A DNA stretch of 64,000 nucleotides from Chloroflexota bacterium (GCA_004297765.1 SCTZ01000200.1:40443-104442); one strand, 5' to 3'. Shown: positions 44,829 through 54,858, counted from the first letter of the stretch. Numbers and translations: made by a program. Notes: a model not told the origin generated them from the letters alone.

Positions 44829-45425
44829 CTACTCTCCTCCCTCCTCGCCGGTTCCCATGGTATGCATGGCTACGCTGTCGGCCGCGATGTAGTAGACCTG
44901 CGGCGAGGTATCCCTGTCCGGCTTCAGCACGGTGACCGCGTTGGTAGCCAGAGCCTTGGATACCTCGCTCTGCGGATCGTTGAGGTCGCCGAAGATGAGC
45001 GCGCTCGTCGGGCAGGTATTCACGCAGGCGGGGGCCAAACCGGCATCAACCCGGTGATTGCACCACTGACACTTCTGGACGATCTTCTTGGCGGGGTTGA
45101 GATACCGCACGTCATATGGGCACGAGGCGATGCAGTACTTGCAGCCGATGCATCGATGAGGATCGACCATGACAATCCCATCTTCGCGCTGATAAGTGGC
45201 CTGGGTCGGGCAATTGCGCAGGCAGATCGGATTGCCGCAGTTGTTGCACATCAACGGCAGGAACGACCGCGTCACCCGAGGATAGGTGCCCTTCTCGATC
45301 ACTTTCAACCAACCGCGCCACACGCCCAGGGGGACGGCGTTCTCGCTTTTGCACGCCACTGCACAGGCCTGACAACCAATGCAGCGTCTCAGGTCCACGA
45401 CCATGCCCCATCTTACCTTGGACAC
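44829..45425 (-). CDS. four-cluster ferredoxin subunit (DmsB/PsrB type)
   Basis: About 198 residues when started at GTG 45425, with AGGAGG 5 nt upstream; the track start 45473 adds an unlikely 16-residue lead. Four Cys groups (CIGCQACAVACK, CNNCGNPICLRNCP, CIGCKYCIASCP, CQWCNHRVDAG...CVNTCP) give 16 Cys for four [4Fe-4S] clusters, as in PsrB/NrfC/DmsB. There is no Tat signal, so it is presumably exported with the Tat-bearing catalytic subunit. It passes electrons between NrfD and the molybdenum subunit. It begins the four-gene core operon. Confidence 0.9.
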   Translation of the reverse strand: MSKVRWGMVVDLRRCIGCQACAVACKSENAVPLGVWRGWLKVIEKGTYPRVTRSFLPLMCNNCGNPICLRNCPTQATYQREDGIVMVDPHRCIGCKYCIASCPYDVRYLNPAKKIVQKCQWCNHRVDAGLAPACVNTCPTSALIFGDLNDPQSEVSKALATNAVTVLKPDRDTSPQVYYIAADSVAMHTMGTGEEGGE

Positions 45426-45547
45426 CCTAGCCTCCTCTTGCTCAGTCCCGTCCAGGCTGGTGGAGAGCAGCACTTCGCCCGCGTTTCGGATGGCGTTTCC
45501 CTGCTGCTCTCAGGACCAATGCGCCCGTTCCACTCGCTTAGTCGTAA

Positions 45548-46339
45548 CTATCGAGCGCTAGGAAGTTTACTCTCAGCGTCTGCCTGTTTGTTGTTGTGAA
45601 TCAGACTGTTGACTACGCCGATGATGTCTAGCGGCAACGGAATGATCGTGCTGTTCCGCTCACCGGCCATTTCGGTCAGGGTCTGGAGATACCGCAGTTG
45701 AAGAGCAGCCGGCTCTCGGCCGATGACCTTCGCCGCCTGCGCCAAACGCTCGGAGGCCTGATATTCGCCTTCGGCATGGATGATCTTGGCGCGCTTCTCG
45801 CGCTCCGCCTCAGCCTGCCGCGCCATCGCACGCTGCATGGACTCGGGCAACTGCACGTCCTTCACTTCGACGTGGCTAACTTTGACGCCCCAGGGCTCTG
45901 TCTGCGCATCGATAATCTGTCCCAGCTTCTGGTTGATCTCATCGCGATGGGCGAGTAGCTCGTCTAGCTCGGACTGACCGAGAACACTGCGCAGCGTGGT
46001 CTGCGCGATCTGGGACGTGGCGCGAACGTAGTCGAGAACCTTGATCACCGCCAGCTCCGGCTTAACAACCTGGAAATACACGACGGCGTCCACTTTGATC
46101 GTTACGTTGTCCTTGGTGATGACTTCCTGAGGCTCGACAACCATGGTGATAACCCGCAGGTCGACCTTGATCATGCGATCCAACACGGGCAGAATCAAGT
46201 TGAACCCGGGCGTCCGGATGCCGGCGAGCCGACCTAGACGCAGCACAACCCCACCCTCATACTGCTGGACGATCTTGATCGCCCACCAGATGAGCACCAG
46301 AACGATGATGCCCCCAACCACGTACGAGAAGTACTCCAA
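45548..46339 (-). CDS. slipin/stomatin-like SPFH protein
   Basis: 263 residues: one N-terminal membrane helix ('[19 protein letters not shown]') and a full SPFH/Band 7 domain ('[66 protein letters not shown]'), ending in a helical '[30 protein letters not shown]' segment. Such proteins oligomerise as membrane scaffolds. The usual NfeD partner is absent. Its place between cytochrome genes suggests it could organise the respiratory complex, but it has its own spacing (122 bases before the ferredoxin gene) and may be independent. Confidence 0.85.
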   Translation of the reverse strand: MEYFSYVVGGIIVLVLIWWAIKIVQQYEGGVVLRLGRLAGIRTPGFNLILPVLDRMIKVDLRVITMVVEPQEVITKDNVTIKVDAVVYFQVVKPELAVIKVLDYVRATSQIAQTTLRSVLGQSELDELLAHRDEINQKLGQIIDAQTEPWGVKVSHVEVKDVQLPESMQRAMARQAEAEREKRAKIIHAEGEYQASERLAQAAKVIGREPAALQLRYLQTLTEMAGERNSTIIPLPLDIIGVVNSLIHNNKQADAESKLPSAR

Positions 46340-46451
46340 GACACGCCTCCTTATTCATCTAGCGTTCGGGCCAGAGTGCTACCGAATGGTTGCGCCAGAC
46401 GAGCTTCCTCATGCTCCTCCGTCGGTCTAAGCGCCGCACCGCGGCGGTCGA

Positions 46452-46506
46452 GGCATGTGGGGTCCGTCCCTTAGACCGGCGGGAGAGGATGCTCGTCCCA
46501 CATGCC
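46452..46506. repeat. long-range hairpin between small membrane gene and slipin gene
   Basis: GGCATGTGGG (46452-46461) pairs perfectly with CCCACATGCC (46497-46506) around a 35-nt interior that can fold further (GGTCC...). On the minus strand it lies just after the small gene's stop and about 110 bases before the slipin start. It could be a processing or attenuation structure. Confidence 0.6.
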
Positions 46507-46513
46507 TGTGAGA

Positions 46514-46732
46514 CTAGTGGTCACTCTTAGTAACCTCACCTGCTACATCCGCAACGATGATGGCGATTAGGCAGATGGCCGCGAGGAGAACCAGCACAGC
46601 CCCGGCGTACAACAAGTCAGGCGGCTCCCAGTGAATGACGAGCGGGCTCAGGGTCATGCCCACCCAGCTCACGATAACGCCGAGACAAATAATGAGTAAT
46701 ATCCCCCGCTTCATCCAGTAACCGTTGTTCAC
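46514..46732 (-). CDS. small two-helix membrane protein, unknown
   Basis: 72 residues starting at GTG with AAGGAG 7 nt upstream. Two hydrophobic helices ('GILLIICLGVIVSWVGMTLSPLVI' and 'LLYAGAVLVLLAAICLIAIIVADVA') are joined by a short loop with 'HWEPPD'. I recognise no family. It sits between the 12-haem cytochrome and slipin genes in the same orientation and may be a small accessory subunit of the respiratory assembly. Confidence 0.6.
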   Translation of the reverse strand: MNNGYWMKRGILLIICLGVIVSWVGMTLSPLVIHWEPPDLLYAGAVLVLLAAICLIAIIVADVAGEVTKSDH

Positions 46733-46767
46733 AACTTCTCTCCTTAGTCAAGTTTCTGGATTGTACG

Positions 46768-46799
46768 CTCGGCCGGACGCCGTAGTGCGTCCGGCCGAG
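46768..46799. repeat. 13-bp perfect hairpin after the 12-haem cytochrome gene
   Basis: CTCGGCCGGACGC-CGTAGT-GCGTCCGGCCGAG. It lies 51 bases past the cytochrome stop on the minus strand, without a T-tract. It may stop or stabilise the cytochrome transcript. Confidence 0.65.
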
Positions 46800-46849
46800 G
46801 GTCTGGGGGCTGGCGAGCTGCCCCAGCCACCAGACCAGGTGATGTTCAG

Positions 46850-47785
46850 CTAAGTCTGCTTGCCTTTGAAATCATGGCAAGACTGGCAGACGGTACCGAC
46901 GTTGTGGTTCTTCCTCTCGGTGTGGCAGAGGGTGCAGTTATCCCTGCTCGTGATCTTCCACTCGTGTGGCTTGTGGCAGCTCTCGCAGGGAGTCGCATTA
47001 TGAGTCTTGCCCGCGTGCAGACCCTTGGTCTGCTGATCCTTGTGGCAGTTGAGACACTGGACGGACGACTTCTCCTGCTTATGCGGTTGATGGCACTGAC
47101 TGCACAGGAACCGCATGGGCGCATCGCTCGGCCAGGTCACCTTGGAATTCTCCTGTTTCTCGTGGCAATCTAGACACGTCTGCCGTGTCGGCCGCAGCGG
47201 GCTGTTCTCGGCCAGATAGTTGTGACAGTCGAGACAGTAGCGCTCGGCCATCTTCGTCATCTTGACCTTCTGATCCGCATGGCAGGCCAGACAAATCTCC
47301 GCCGGCGTCGCGAAACGGTGGACTGTCAGGGCGTGGCACTTGGTGCAGGCGAGGTTTTGCTCCTCGAAGTGCACCTTGTGTCCCGCCGTATCAGCGATCT
47401 GCGGCCACCTCGGATCGTTGCTCTCGTGACACTTCTCGCAGGCCTCGTCCGAAACGATAGCGTGCTTGCGCACCTCGTCAGGTCGGTTCATCGTGTACTT
47501 GACGATCTGCTCGGCGCTATCGATCGGACTGGATTCATGGCAAGCATGGCATTGGACCTTGCTATGCTCGCTTGTCGCCCAACGATCCCAGGCCTTGACC
47601 ATCGTGTGGCACGATTTGCAGAACTGCGGATCGTTTTCGACGTAGCTCATAAACTGCGCCCCGCTGTATGCAGCAAAGGCGGTGATCCCAAAGAACGAGG
47701 TGAGAATCCCCAGTTGGACTCCTCGGTGCAGGCCTGTGAACCTGCGACCGATGAATCTCAGGATCCCGATCAGTATCTTGATCAT
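46850..47785 (-). CDS. 12-haem NapC/NirT-like multihaem cytochrome c
   Basis: About 311 residues from ATG 47785 (GGGAG upstream; the track starts at GTG 47806). The single N-terminal anchor 'GVQLGILTSFFGITAFAAYSGAQFMSYVENDPQFCKSCHTM' is the NapC/NirT/NrfH opening. I count twelve CXXCH motifs: CKSCH, CHACH, CEKCH, CTKCH, CLACH, CLDCH twice, CSQCH, CLNCH, CESCH, CTLCH and CQSCH. NapC-like quinol dehydrogenases usually bind four or five haems, so this one has an extended C-terminal haem wire. It probably moves electrons from quinol toward an extracytoplasmic acceptor; the partner could be the nine-haem protein or the monohaem lipoprotein. Confidence 0.88.
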   Translation of the reverse strand: MIKILIGILRFIGRRFTGLHRGVQLGILTSFFGITAFAAYSGAQFMSYVENDPQFCKSCHTMVKAWDRWATSEHSKVQCHACHESSPIDSAEQIVKYTMNRPDEVRKHAIVSDEACEKCHESNDPRWPQIADTAGHKVHFEEQNLACTKCHALTVHRFATPAEICLACHADQKVKMTKMAERYCLDCHNYLAENSPLRPTRQTCLDCHEKQENSKVTWPSDAPMRFLCSQCHQPHKQEKSSVQCLNCHKDQQTKGLHAGKTHNATPCESCHKPHEWKITSRDNCTLCHTERKNHNVGTVCQSCHDFKGKQT

Positions 47786-48136
47786 GGTTGCTCCCGATAT
47801 TCCCACCCGCGTACCGCGAAGCCAGGCGCTCCTACCATAAGATGCGCGCCTCGTCAGCCTTCATCGGCTCGGATGTACTGTCCCGTGGTCCACCATCGGA
47901 CCCGGTTCCTCTTCCATGAGATATGGTACGTTCAGGTGTTTTGGTACCAGCGCTGGCTCATCAGCGGTCTGCGTCATCGGGGTCTGTGCGCGTCCGTCAT
48001 CAGACTGCCCTTGCCATTGCAGGTGCCCACACCTCGGTCACTATGTCGCGTCACAACCTATGCTTCGGCCCGCTGCCCTCTAGCGGACAGAGCGACGTCG
48101 TGCATCACGAGCCCCTGCACGTTGGGGCAGCGCAGC
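47786..48136. other. intergenic region upstream of the 12-haem cytochrome
   Basis: 350 bases between the monohaem lipoprotein gene and the 12-haem gene, both on the minus strand. I see no ORF with coding character, no clear -35/-10 pair, and no FNR/CRP-like palindrome. It could hold a regulated promoter for the multihaem gene. Confidence 0.4.
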
Positions 48137-48577
48137 CTAGTCTTGCTTGGCACCCGCTTCGATCCAGAGCACGATGTTCTGAATACGATTGGGTGACAGC
48201 CGTGGTCCCTGATGCGGCATGCGGATCTTCTCCGATGCCTTGCCCTGAACAACCTGCGCCAGTGTGCTAGCAGGCGCCGATCCTGGAACAACGACCTTGC
48301 CGTAGGTGGTCCCCTTCATCACGTTATCGTAGGAATCGAGACGAAGGCCGTTCTCTGGGCGCTGTGCGTTGTGGCACTGCACGCAGTAGCTGTCGAAGAT
48401 AGGCTGAATATCCGTCGCGTAGTTTCCCGTCCAGCGCAGCTCACCTTTCAGCGACACATCCGCTTGTACTGAGGGGTTGGCGGGCACGGAAGCGGCCTGA
48501 CCAGCGGCAGAGCACCCTACGGTGCCGACCGCTAGAACCAAGCCAAGCACGATAGTTGATAGTTGGCCCCTTTTCAC
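48137..48577 (-). CDS. monohaem cytochrome c lipoprotein
   Basis: 146 residues starting at GTG. A lipoprotein signal ('STIVLGLVLAVGTVGCSAAG') anchors it to the outer face of the membrane. 'YATDIQPIFDSYCVQCHNAQRPENGLRLDSYDNVMKGTTYGKVVVPGSAPASTLAQVV...IRMPHQGPRLSPNRIQNIVLWIEAGA' matches the planctomycete-type cytochrome c domain, with CVQCH as haem site and the Met of 'RMPH' as likely distal ligand. It lies 12 bases after the lone receiver gene. It may link the multihaem cytochromes to a terminal partner. Confidence 0.85.
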   Translation of the reverse strand: MKRGQLSTIVLGLVLAVGTVGCSAAGQAASVPANPSVQADVSLKGELRWTGNYATDIQPIFDSYCVQCHNAQRPENGLRLDSYDNVMKGTTYGKVVVPGSAPASTLAQVVQGKASEKIRMPHQGPRLSPNRIQNIVLWIEAGAKQD

Positions 48578-48589
48578 TTGGGCACCCCC

Positions 48590-48958
48590 TTATTTCAGGA
48601 TGGATCTTATGACGGCGAGAAGGTCATGATGGACCCTCTCCTTCGCGACGTAGGCGCTCGCCCCGCAGCCAGCCGCGGCTACGCGGTACTCTTCGCTGTC
48701 GTCGTCCGTCACGATCACCACACAGGTGCCGGGCAGCGTGTCTTTGATCAGGCTGGCCGTGATGAAACCATTCAATCCGGGCAGACCCGAGTCCAGAATC
48801 ACCATGTCCGGTTCGGCTACGCGCGCCATCGAGATGGCATCATCCCCGGTGATCGCTTGTCCGATCACCTGGATACCGGGCAAAGTCTCAAGGAACTGCG
48901 ATAACAATCGTCGCAGCGGCGGGTGGGACTCGACGATTAGCACGCGAATCTTGGACAT
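48590..48958 (-). CDS. stand-alone response regulator receiver protein
   Basis: 122 residues, one CheY-like domain and no output domain. The phospho-acceptor Asp lies in 'PDMVILDSGLPGLNG'; the Thr is in 'VVIVTDDD' and the Lys in 'AYVAKE'. The acidic pair, usually Asp-Asp, is 'IVESHP' (Glu-Ser), so metal binding may be weakened. It precedes the monohaem lipoprotein gene by 12 bases and follows the NarL-type regulator gene by about 330 bases. It may relay or buffer phosphate from the haem kinase. Confidence 0.85.
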   Translation of the reverse strand: MSKIRVLIVESHPPLRRLLSQFLETLPGIQVIGQAITGDDAISMARVAEPDMVILDSGLPGLNGFITASLIKDTLPGTCVVIVTDDDSEEYRVAAAGCGASAYVAKERVHHDLLAVIRSILK

Positions 48959-49289
48959 GTGTGTCCCCCACCAGGCCTTGAGACCTCAGGGCTTTCTGCC
49001 CCCTCTCGGCGTCAACTGTCGGGCTTCCCTTTGCCCAGCACCATTGTAGGCGGAGGACCGCCGTCAGCCTATAACCTGTGGCCGCTATTTCTGCGAGCGC
49101 AGGCAGTTATAAGCATATAGTGGTGAGGCAGTATCAGTAGCCCTGCGGAGTAACTACTTGATGGTTTCGGGCGGTGGTGCGCGCTTACGTGATCCCAGCT
49201 GAAGTGCGAGAATAGATGGGACGCACGGTCGCCTGGAGCAAGGCAAAACCAGAGCCAGGCCACCACGGTTGAATGAATGTGGAAGCGTA
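48959..49289. other. intergenic region between NarL-type regulator and receiver gene
   Basis: About 330 bases. A small GGCGGTCCTCCGCC hairpin and AT-rich 'ATATGCTTATAAC' (minus strand) are present. No consensus promoter or ORF is convincing. A promoter for the receiver-cytochrome genes, possibly activated by the NarL-type regulator, is expected here. Confidence 0.35.
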
Positions 49290-49946
49290 TCAGCCATCCA
49301 GGTCGATGAGGCCCTTCTTGATGGCGTATTTCACCAACGCAGCGCGATTGTGCAGGTCCAGCTTCTCCATGATGTGGGCACGATGCACCTGCACTGTGTT
49401 GATGCTAAGGCATAGATTGTCCGCGATCTCCTGGTTGGTTCTGCCCTCTGCGATCAGGCGGAGCACCTCCAGCTCTCGGTCCGTGAGACCGTCGGAGCTA
49501 GGGCGATCGTCTGGAGCGCCGCGTCGGACGAAGTCCTGAACCAGCAGTTTGGCCACGGTCGGGTACAGAAAGACATTCCCTTGAGACACGGTCCGGATGG
49601 CGGTGACCAGATCCGTCGGAGCCGCGTTCTTCAGGACGTATCCCATCGCCCCGGCGTTTAGCACTTCGAAGAAATACTCCTCGTCGTCATGCATAGTCAA
49701 GACCACGACGCGGATATCGGGTTGGCGAGCGATCAACTCACGCGTCGCTTTCATGCCATCCAGTTCCGGCATCGCTATGTCCATGACGACCACGTCCGGA
49801 CGTAGCTCGCCAACCTTGCGTACGGCCTCCCGCCCATTCGAGGCTTCGCCGATGACCTCCATGTCGGGCTCGCTGTCAAGAAGCGTCCGGATGCCGGCTC
49901 TTACAACCGTATGGTCATCCGCTAACAGCACTCGTATCCTGTTCAT
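49290..49946 (-). CDS. NarL/FixJ-family response regulator
   Basis: 218 residues. The receiver domain has 'VLLADDHTVVRAG' (acidic pair), 'PDVVVMDIAMPELDG' (phospho-Asp), 'VVLTMHDD' (Thr) and 'YVLKNAAP' (Lys). The LuxR-type helix-turn-helix is 'LTDRELEVLRLIAEGRTNQEIADNLCLSINTVQVHRAHIMEKL'. It overlaps the end of the kinase gene by 32 bases, so the two form one coupled two-component system. It likely activates the cytochrome and molybdoenzyme genes that follow in the same direction. Confidence 0.92.
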   Translation of the reverse strand: MNRIRVLLADDHTVVRAGIRTLLDSEPDMEVIGEASNGREAVRKVGELRPDVVVMDIAMPELDGMKATRELIARQPDIRVVVLTMHDDEEYFFEVLNAGAMGYVLKNAAPTDLVTAIRTVSQGNVFLYPTVAKLLVQDFVRRGAPDDRPSSDGLTDRELEVLRLIAEGRTNQEIADNLCLSINTVQVHRAHIMEKLDLHNRAALVKYAIKKGLIDLDG

Positions 49947-52314
49947 GAACAGGTATCTCCTTATCTAGGGGGACATGGACGGTCACAGTTGTGCCGTGTC
50001 CGGCATGTGACTGAACGTCGAAATGTCCACCCAGCAGGCTTACGCGCTCCTGCATGCTCAGGAGACCGAGACCGCGTCCCTTCGTCCGGATTCCCAGTAC
50101 CTCGGCCACCTCGAAGCCTATGCCATCATCCGCCACCTGCAGCGTGATCATAGTCAGTCCCAACTCCAGCCTCAGCGTCACATGGCACGCCCGAGCATGC
50201 TTGGCCGCATTGATGATCGCTTCCTGGGCGACTCGAAAGAGGACGGATTCTATCTGACTGGGAAGACGCCGCCGCGGTCCGGAGACCTGCAACTGGATGT
50301 CCATACCGAGCAGCTCGCTCTGCATCTTGGCGTGACGTCGCAGGGCAGGCACGAGGCCGAGATCGTCCAACACCGTGGGACGGAGATCGGAGATGAGGCG
50401 CCGAGTCTCGGCCAGCGTTCGCTCGGCCAACTCTTTCGCCTGAGCGAGCATTTCTCGCGACCGTTGAGCATCCGGTGGTAGCGCTGTTTCCACCGTGGCC
50501 AGGCTGATGGCGAGAGCAGTCAACGATTGCCCGGTTTCGTCATGGAGCTCGCGTGCCAAGCGCTTGCGCTCCTCCTCCTGGGCCGTAATGACCTTCTCCA
50601 GCAGTTCGCTGCGCACCGCCTCCTTGCGCTGCACTTCGTCATAGAGCCGTGCGTTCTCGACAGCTACGGCCACCTGATCGGCGATGGCCTGAACCAGCTT
50701 GATATCGGATTCAGCAAAGGGGCGATCCGAGTGACTACTTTCCAACATGAGGCTCCCCACAATTCCGGTCTTGGTGCTAAGAGGAGCGCACAACACAGTC
50801 AGAGCGCGATCGAGTTGTCCACGCGCTTGATGCAGGAGGACGATATTCTCAGGTGATGTGTTCTCCAGGAGTGTGGCGATCTCCTCGGGTCGCCGGCACA
50901 GAACGGCCGTGCCTGTCTGGAAGACCCGACCAGGAATGGACTCGCCAGGTCGCAATCGGAGATTGGCCAGAGTAGCCAGATCATAGCCGCAAGCGGAGCG
51001 CACCAGCAGCCGATCCAGCTCGTGGTCGTACAGAAAGAGCGCGCCAGAGTCAGCCGGCTCCAGAATGTCCACCAGCCGGACCACAATGGTCTCCAGCAGG
51101 TTATCGAGATCTAGCGTGGAGCTCGCCTTGGCCGCCTCGAAGAGCGTCGACAACTCGCGCGTGCGCTGCTGCACCCTCTCCTCCAGCCCCCTATTCCAGC
51201 GTTCGATCTCCTGGTACGAGGTCTTCAACCGGGAGCGCATCACGTCGAACGAGGCGGAGAGCTTGCCAATCTCATCGTTGCCATGGAAAGCGATCTCGAA
51301 GTCGAGATCACCCTGAGCGATTCGTTGGGAAGCCACGGTGAGAACCTGGACGGGCCGCAAGACACGGCGCGTCGTCAGCCAAGCGCCCAGCAAAGCAAGC
51401 AGAGTCAGCGGCAGAGCCAGGAATATCATATGATTGCGTGCTTCATTTGTCGGTTGCAGTGCTTCATCTTCCAACTGCCGCAACGCCACGGCCCATGGCG
51501 CCATGGTAAGAGGCGTGAAGGCGAGTACGTCGCGCTCTCGCGCGCTCGGACTTGCCACATCTCCGTGGCAGCGGTGGCACGACGTTACCAGCGATTGCCG
51601 GCCTTCGATCAATGTCTTGAACCCATCCAGGCGATCATCCTTGAGATACAATCTATCCGGCTGGGTGCTCGCCAGGACGGTCCCGTTCTCATCCACGATC
51701 TCGCCGTATCCGGTCCGCCCCAGCCGGAGGGGGCGCAGCAGGACGTCAAGATCCTGCTGGGACGGCTCCATTGCTCCGCCGACGAACCCGACGGCACGCC
51801 CGCCCTGTCTCTTGATAGGTGCCGCTATAAGCACTAGACGGCGGTTGTTCTGGGGAGACATCACTAGCGAGGACACCGTGGTACTGCCAGACTCCATGGC
51901 GCGCGGGATGGAAGGATAGCCGCTCATCAACGAGCCCCGCGGAATAGAGTCCTCTGTACTGCTCCAGATGACACGCATATCCGAACCCAGCAGAAAGAGG
52001 CCGTAGGATAGACTCTGTCCGGGACCGAACTGGCCGGCGAGAAACGTCTCGATTGGATGGAGATCGTCTCCCTTGAGCGTCTCTCCGGCGGAGGCGGATA
52101 GATCCTCGAGATGTCGAACAACGCCCCTGATCTGTTGATCCGCCTGCCGAGCAACCAGCTCCGTGACAAGAAGCCGCTCCCTTAAGCTACGCTGGGTACT
52201 CTCGTTGAGAGATTCTAGCCCCAGGTAGCCAAAGACCGCAAAGACCGAGGCCAGACCGAGAACAACCAGCAACTGGATCTTTGCTTGCAGGCTAACGCTG
52301 GACAAGAGATGCAC
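49915..52314 (-). CDS. sensor histidine kinase with extracytoplasmic haem c motif
   Basis: 799 residues. Domains in order: membrane helix about 11-32; extracytoplasmic dCache-like sensor about 35-290; helix about 296-316; HAMP about 316-370 ('RRVLRPVQVLTVASQRIAQGDLDFEI'); GAF about 400-545; HisKA_3 ('ERKRLARELHDETGQSLTALAI', His phosphorylated); HATPase with 'VADDGIGFE' and 'GRGLGLLSMQERV'. The sensor contains 'TSCHRCHGD' at 246-250, a CXXCH motif for covalent haem c, next to the second helix. Haem in such sensors can report redox state, NO, CO or O2. The start is GTG with GGAG upstream, and an extended -10 lies about 60 bases further up. Confidence 0.9.
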   Translation of the reverse strand: MHLLSSVSLQAKIQLLVVLGLASVFAVFGYLGLESLNESTQRSLRERLLVTELVARQADQQIRGVVRHLEDLSASAGETLKGDDLHPIETFLAGQFGPGQSLSYGLFLLGSDMRVIWSSTEDSIPRGSLMSGYPSIPRAMESGSTTVSSLVMSPQNNRRLVLIAAPIKRQGGRAVGFVGGAMEPSQQDLDVLLRPLRLGRTGYGEIVDENGTVLASTQPDRLYLKDDRLDGFKTLIEGRQSLVTSCHRCHGDVASPSARERDVLAFTPLTMAPWAVALRQLEDEALQPTNEARNHMIFLALPLTLLALLGAWLTTRRVLRPVQVLTVASQRIAQGDLDFEIAFHGNDEIGKLSASFDVMRSRLKTSYQEIERWNRGLEERVQQRTRELSTLFEAAKASSTLDLDNLLETIVVRLVDILEPADSGALFLYDHELDRLLVRSACGYDLATLANLRLRPGESIPGRVFQTGTAVLCRRPEEIATLLENTSPENIVLLHQARGQLDRALTVLCAPLSTKTGIVGSLMLESSHSDRPFAESDIKLVQAIADQVAVAVENARLYDEVQRKEAVRSELLEKVITAQEEERKRLARELHDETGQSLTALAISLATVETALPPDAQRSREMLAQAKELAERTLAETRRLISDLRPTVLDDLGLVPALRRHAKMQSELLGMDIQLQVSGPRRRLPSQIESVLFRVAQEAIINAAKHARACHVTLRLELGLTMITLQVADDGIGFEVAEVLGIRTKGRGLGLLSMQERVSLLGGHFDVQSHAGHGTTVTVHVPLDKEIPVHEQDTSAVSG

Positions 52315-52371
52315 GAAAACTCCACGGCCGAAGCGAAGTGCGATCTACTGCGCTACCGCTCCATCATGCGC

Positions 52372-52380
52372 AGTATACCA
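52372..52380 (-). promoter_or_regulatory. extended -10 promoter of the kinase-regulator operon
   Basis: On the minus strand TGGTATACT (TGnTATACT), about 58 bases before the kinase start. The -35 is not recognisable. Confidence 0.5.
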
Positions 52381-52525
52381 CTCGGACCTGACCATGTATA
52401 GTACGATTGCTGGGCAAGCGGGATCAGAATCGCCGTCAGCAAGCCAGCGCGGGGGGGATTGCCCCCAACGGAGTCGACATAAGTTGCCCACATGAGGATC
52501 GTTGCACATGCCTTGGAGCGGGGGC

Positions 52526-52560
52526 GAAAAGAAAAAGACCGGGTCCAAGACCGGCCTTTT
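52526..52560. terminator. possible bidirectional terminator
   Basis: A hairpin CCGG(G)TC-CAA-GACCGG with one bulge is flanked by AAAAAG on the left and CCTTTT on the right. On the minus strand it is followed by TTTTTCTTTTC and would end the 52654-52971 transcript. The rest of 52315-52653 holds the kinase promoter and GGGGGGATTGCCCCC and GCCCCCAATGGGGC hairpins, no genes. Confidence 0.5.
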
Positions 52561-52653
52561 CATTCCGCCGAAGTTATCCATGCCCCCAATGGGGCACCAG
52601 CGCTGCATGAAGATGTTGCGTTCTCAGAGGAGTTAAAAGCGAACGATCGCCGG

Positions 52654-52971
52654 CTAGCGCAGGACGAAGTACAGTACAGCGATGATGGCAAACATCGCGA
52701 CCGCGGTTATCGCGATCTGCCGCAAATCTCTCGCAACATAGCCGTAGTCGGTCGACAATGTCTCAATCGCCTGCTGTCCCCTTCGCACATAGCGTGGCAT
52801 CGCACTGGGCGTCCTAACTACCGTGGCGACCGGCGCGACGTCGGCGACGCTGCCCTCTGCGGACGTGGAGATCGGGAACACGGGCGGCCGCGGCGCGGCT
52901 TTTCGCTTGCCCTTCCTGGACTTGCTCATCTCGCCATACTTGGATGCAATAGACTCAGACCGCCTACCCAT
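52654..52971 (-). CDS. small tail-anchored membrane protein, unknown
   Basis: 105 residues starting at ATG with AGGAG 6 nt upstream. A basic N-terminal tail ('KSRKGKRKAAPRPP'), a low-complexity middle, then 'RYVRRGQQAIETLSTDYGYVARDLRQIAITAVAMFAIIAVLYFVLR' with one C-terminal membrane helix. I do not recognise a characterised family. A consensus promoter directly precedes it and a terminator follows, so it is probably expressed alone. Confidence 0.65.
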   Translation of the reverse strand: MGRRSESIASKYGEMSKSRKGKRKAAPRPPVFPISTSAEGSVADVAPVATVVRTPSAMPRYVRRGQQAIETLSTDYGYVARDLRQIAITAVAMFAIIAVLYFVLR

Positions 52972-53006
52972 GCTAAACTCCTGACAGTTCTGTCGTCACG
53001 TCCGCA

Positions 53007-53035
53007 ATTATACTCGAAGGCTCCACAGGTCGCAA
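53007..53035 (-). promoter_or_regulatory. promoter of the small tail-anchored protein gene
   Basis: On the minus strand TTGCGA, 17 bases, TATAAT, about 36 bases before the ATG and 5 bases past the mutase stop. Confidence 0.65.
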
Positions 53036-53039
53036 AGGC

Positions 53040-54716
<1,677 letters not shown>

Positions 54717-54735
54717 CTTGATACCTCCTGGTCTG

Positions 54736-54744
54736 AGTATAGCA
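54736..54744 (-). promoter_or_regulatory. extended -10 promoter of the mutase gene
   Basis: On the minus strand TGCTATACT (TGnTATACT), about 20 bases before the ATG, leaving a very short leader. Confidence 0.55.
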
Positions 54745-54849
54745 CTAGCTGAAACGATCATGTCGGGCCTTCGAAAAATCCGCGACAATGGGGTTTGTGG
54801 CTTGCCCTCCGGCGTCCAAGCATCTGGTCGGTTACGCAGTACGAGGCTA

Positions 54850-54858
54850 TGATATACT
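54850..54858 (+). promoter_or_regulatory. extended -10 promoter upstream of the response regulator
   Basis: TGATATACT (TGnTATACT), divergent from the mutase promoter. It would give a leader of about 200 nt that includes the hairpin at 54972-55006. Nothing else is evident in 54717-55060. Confidence 0.5.

Noticed and set aside
47222-48196. 324-aa plus-strand ORF spanning the cytochrome genes
   Set aside because: It is antisense to CXXCH-rich coding sequence and an intergenic region, with no domain or start signal.
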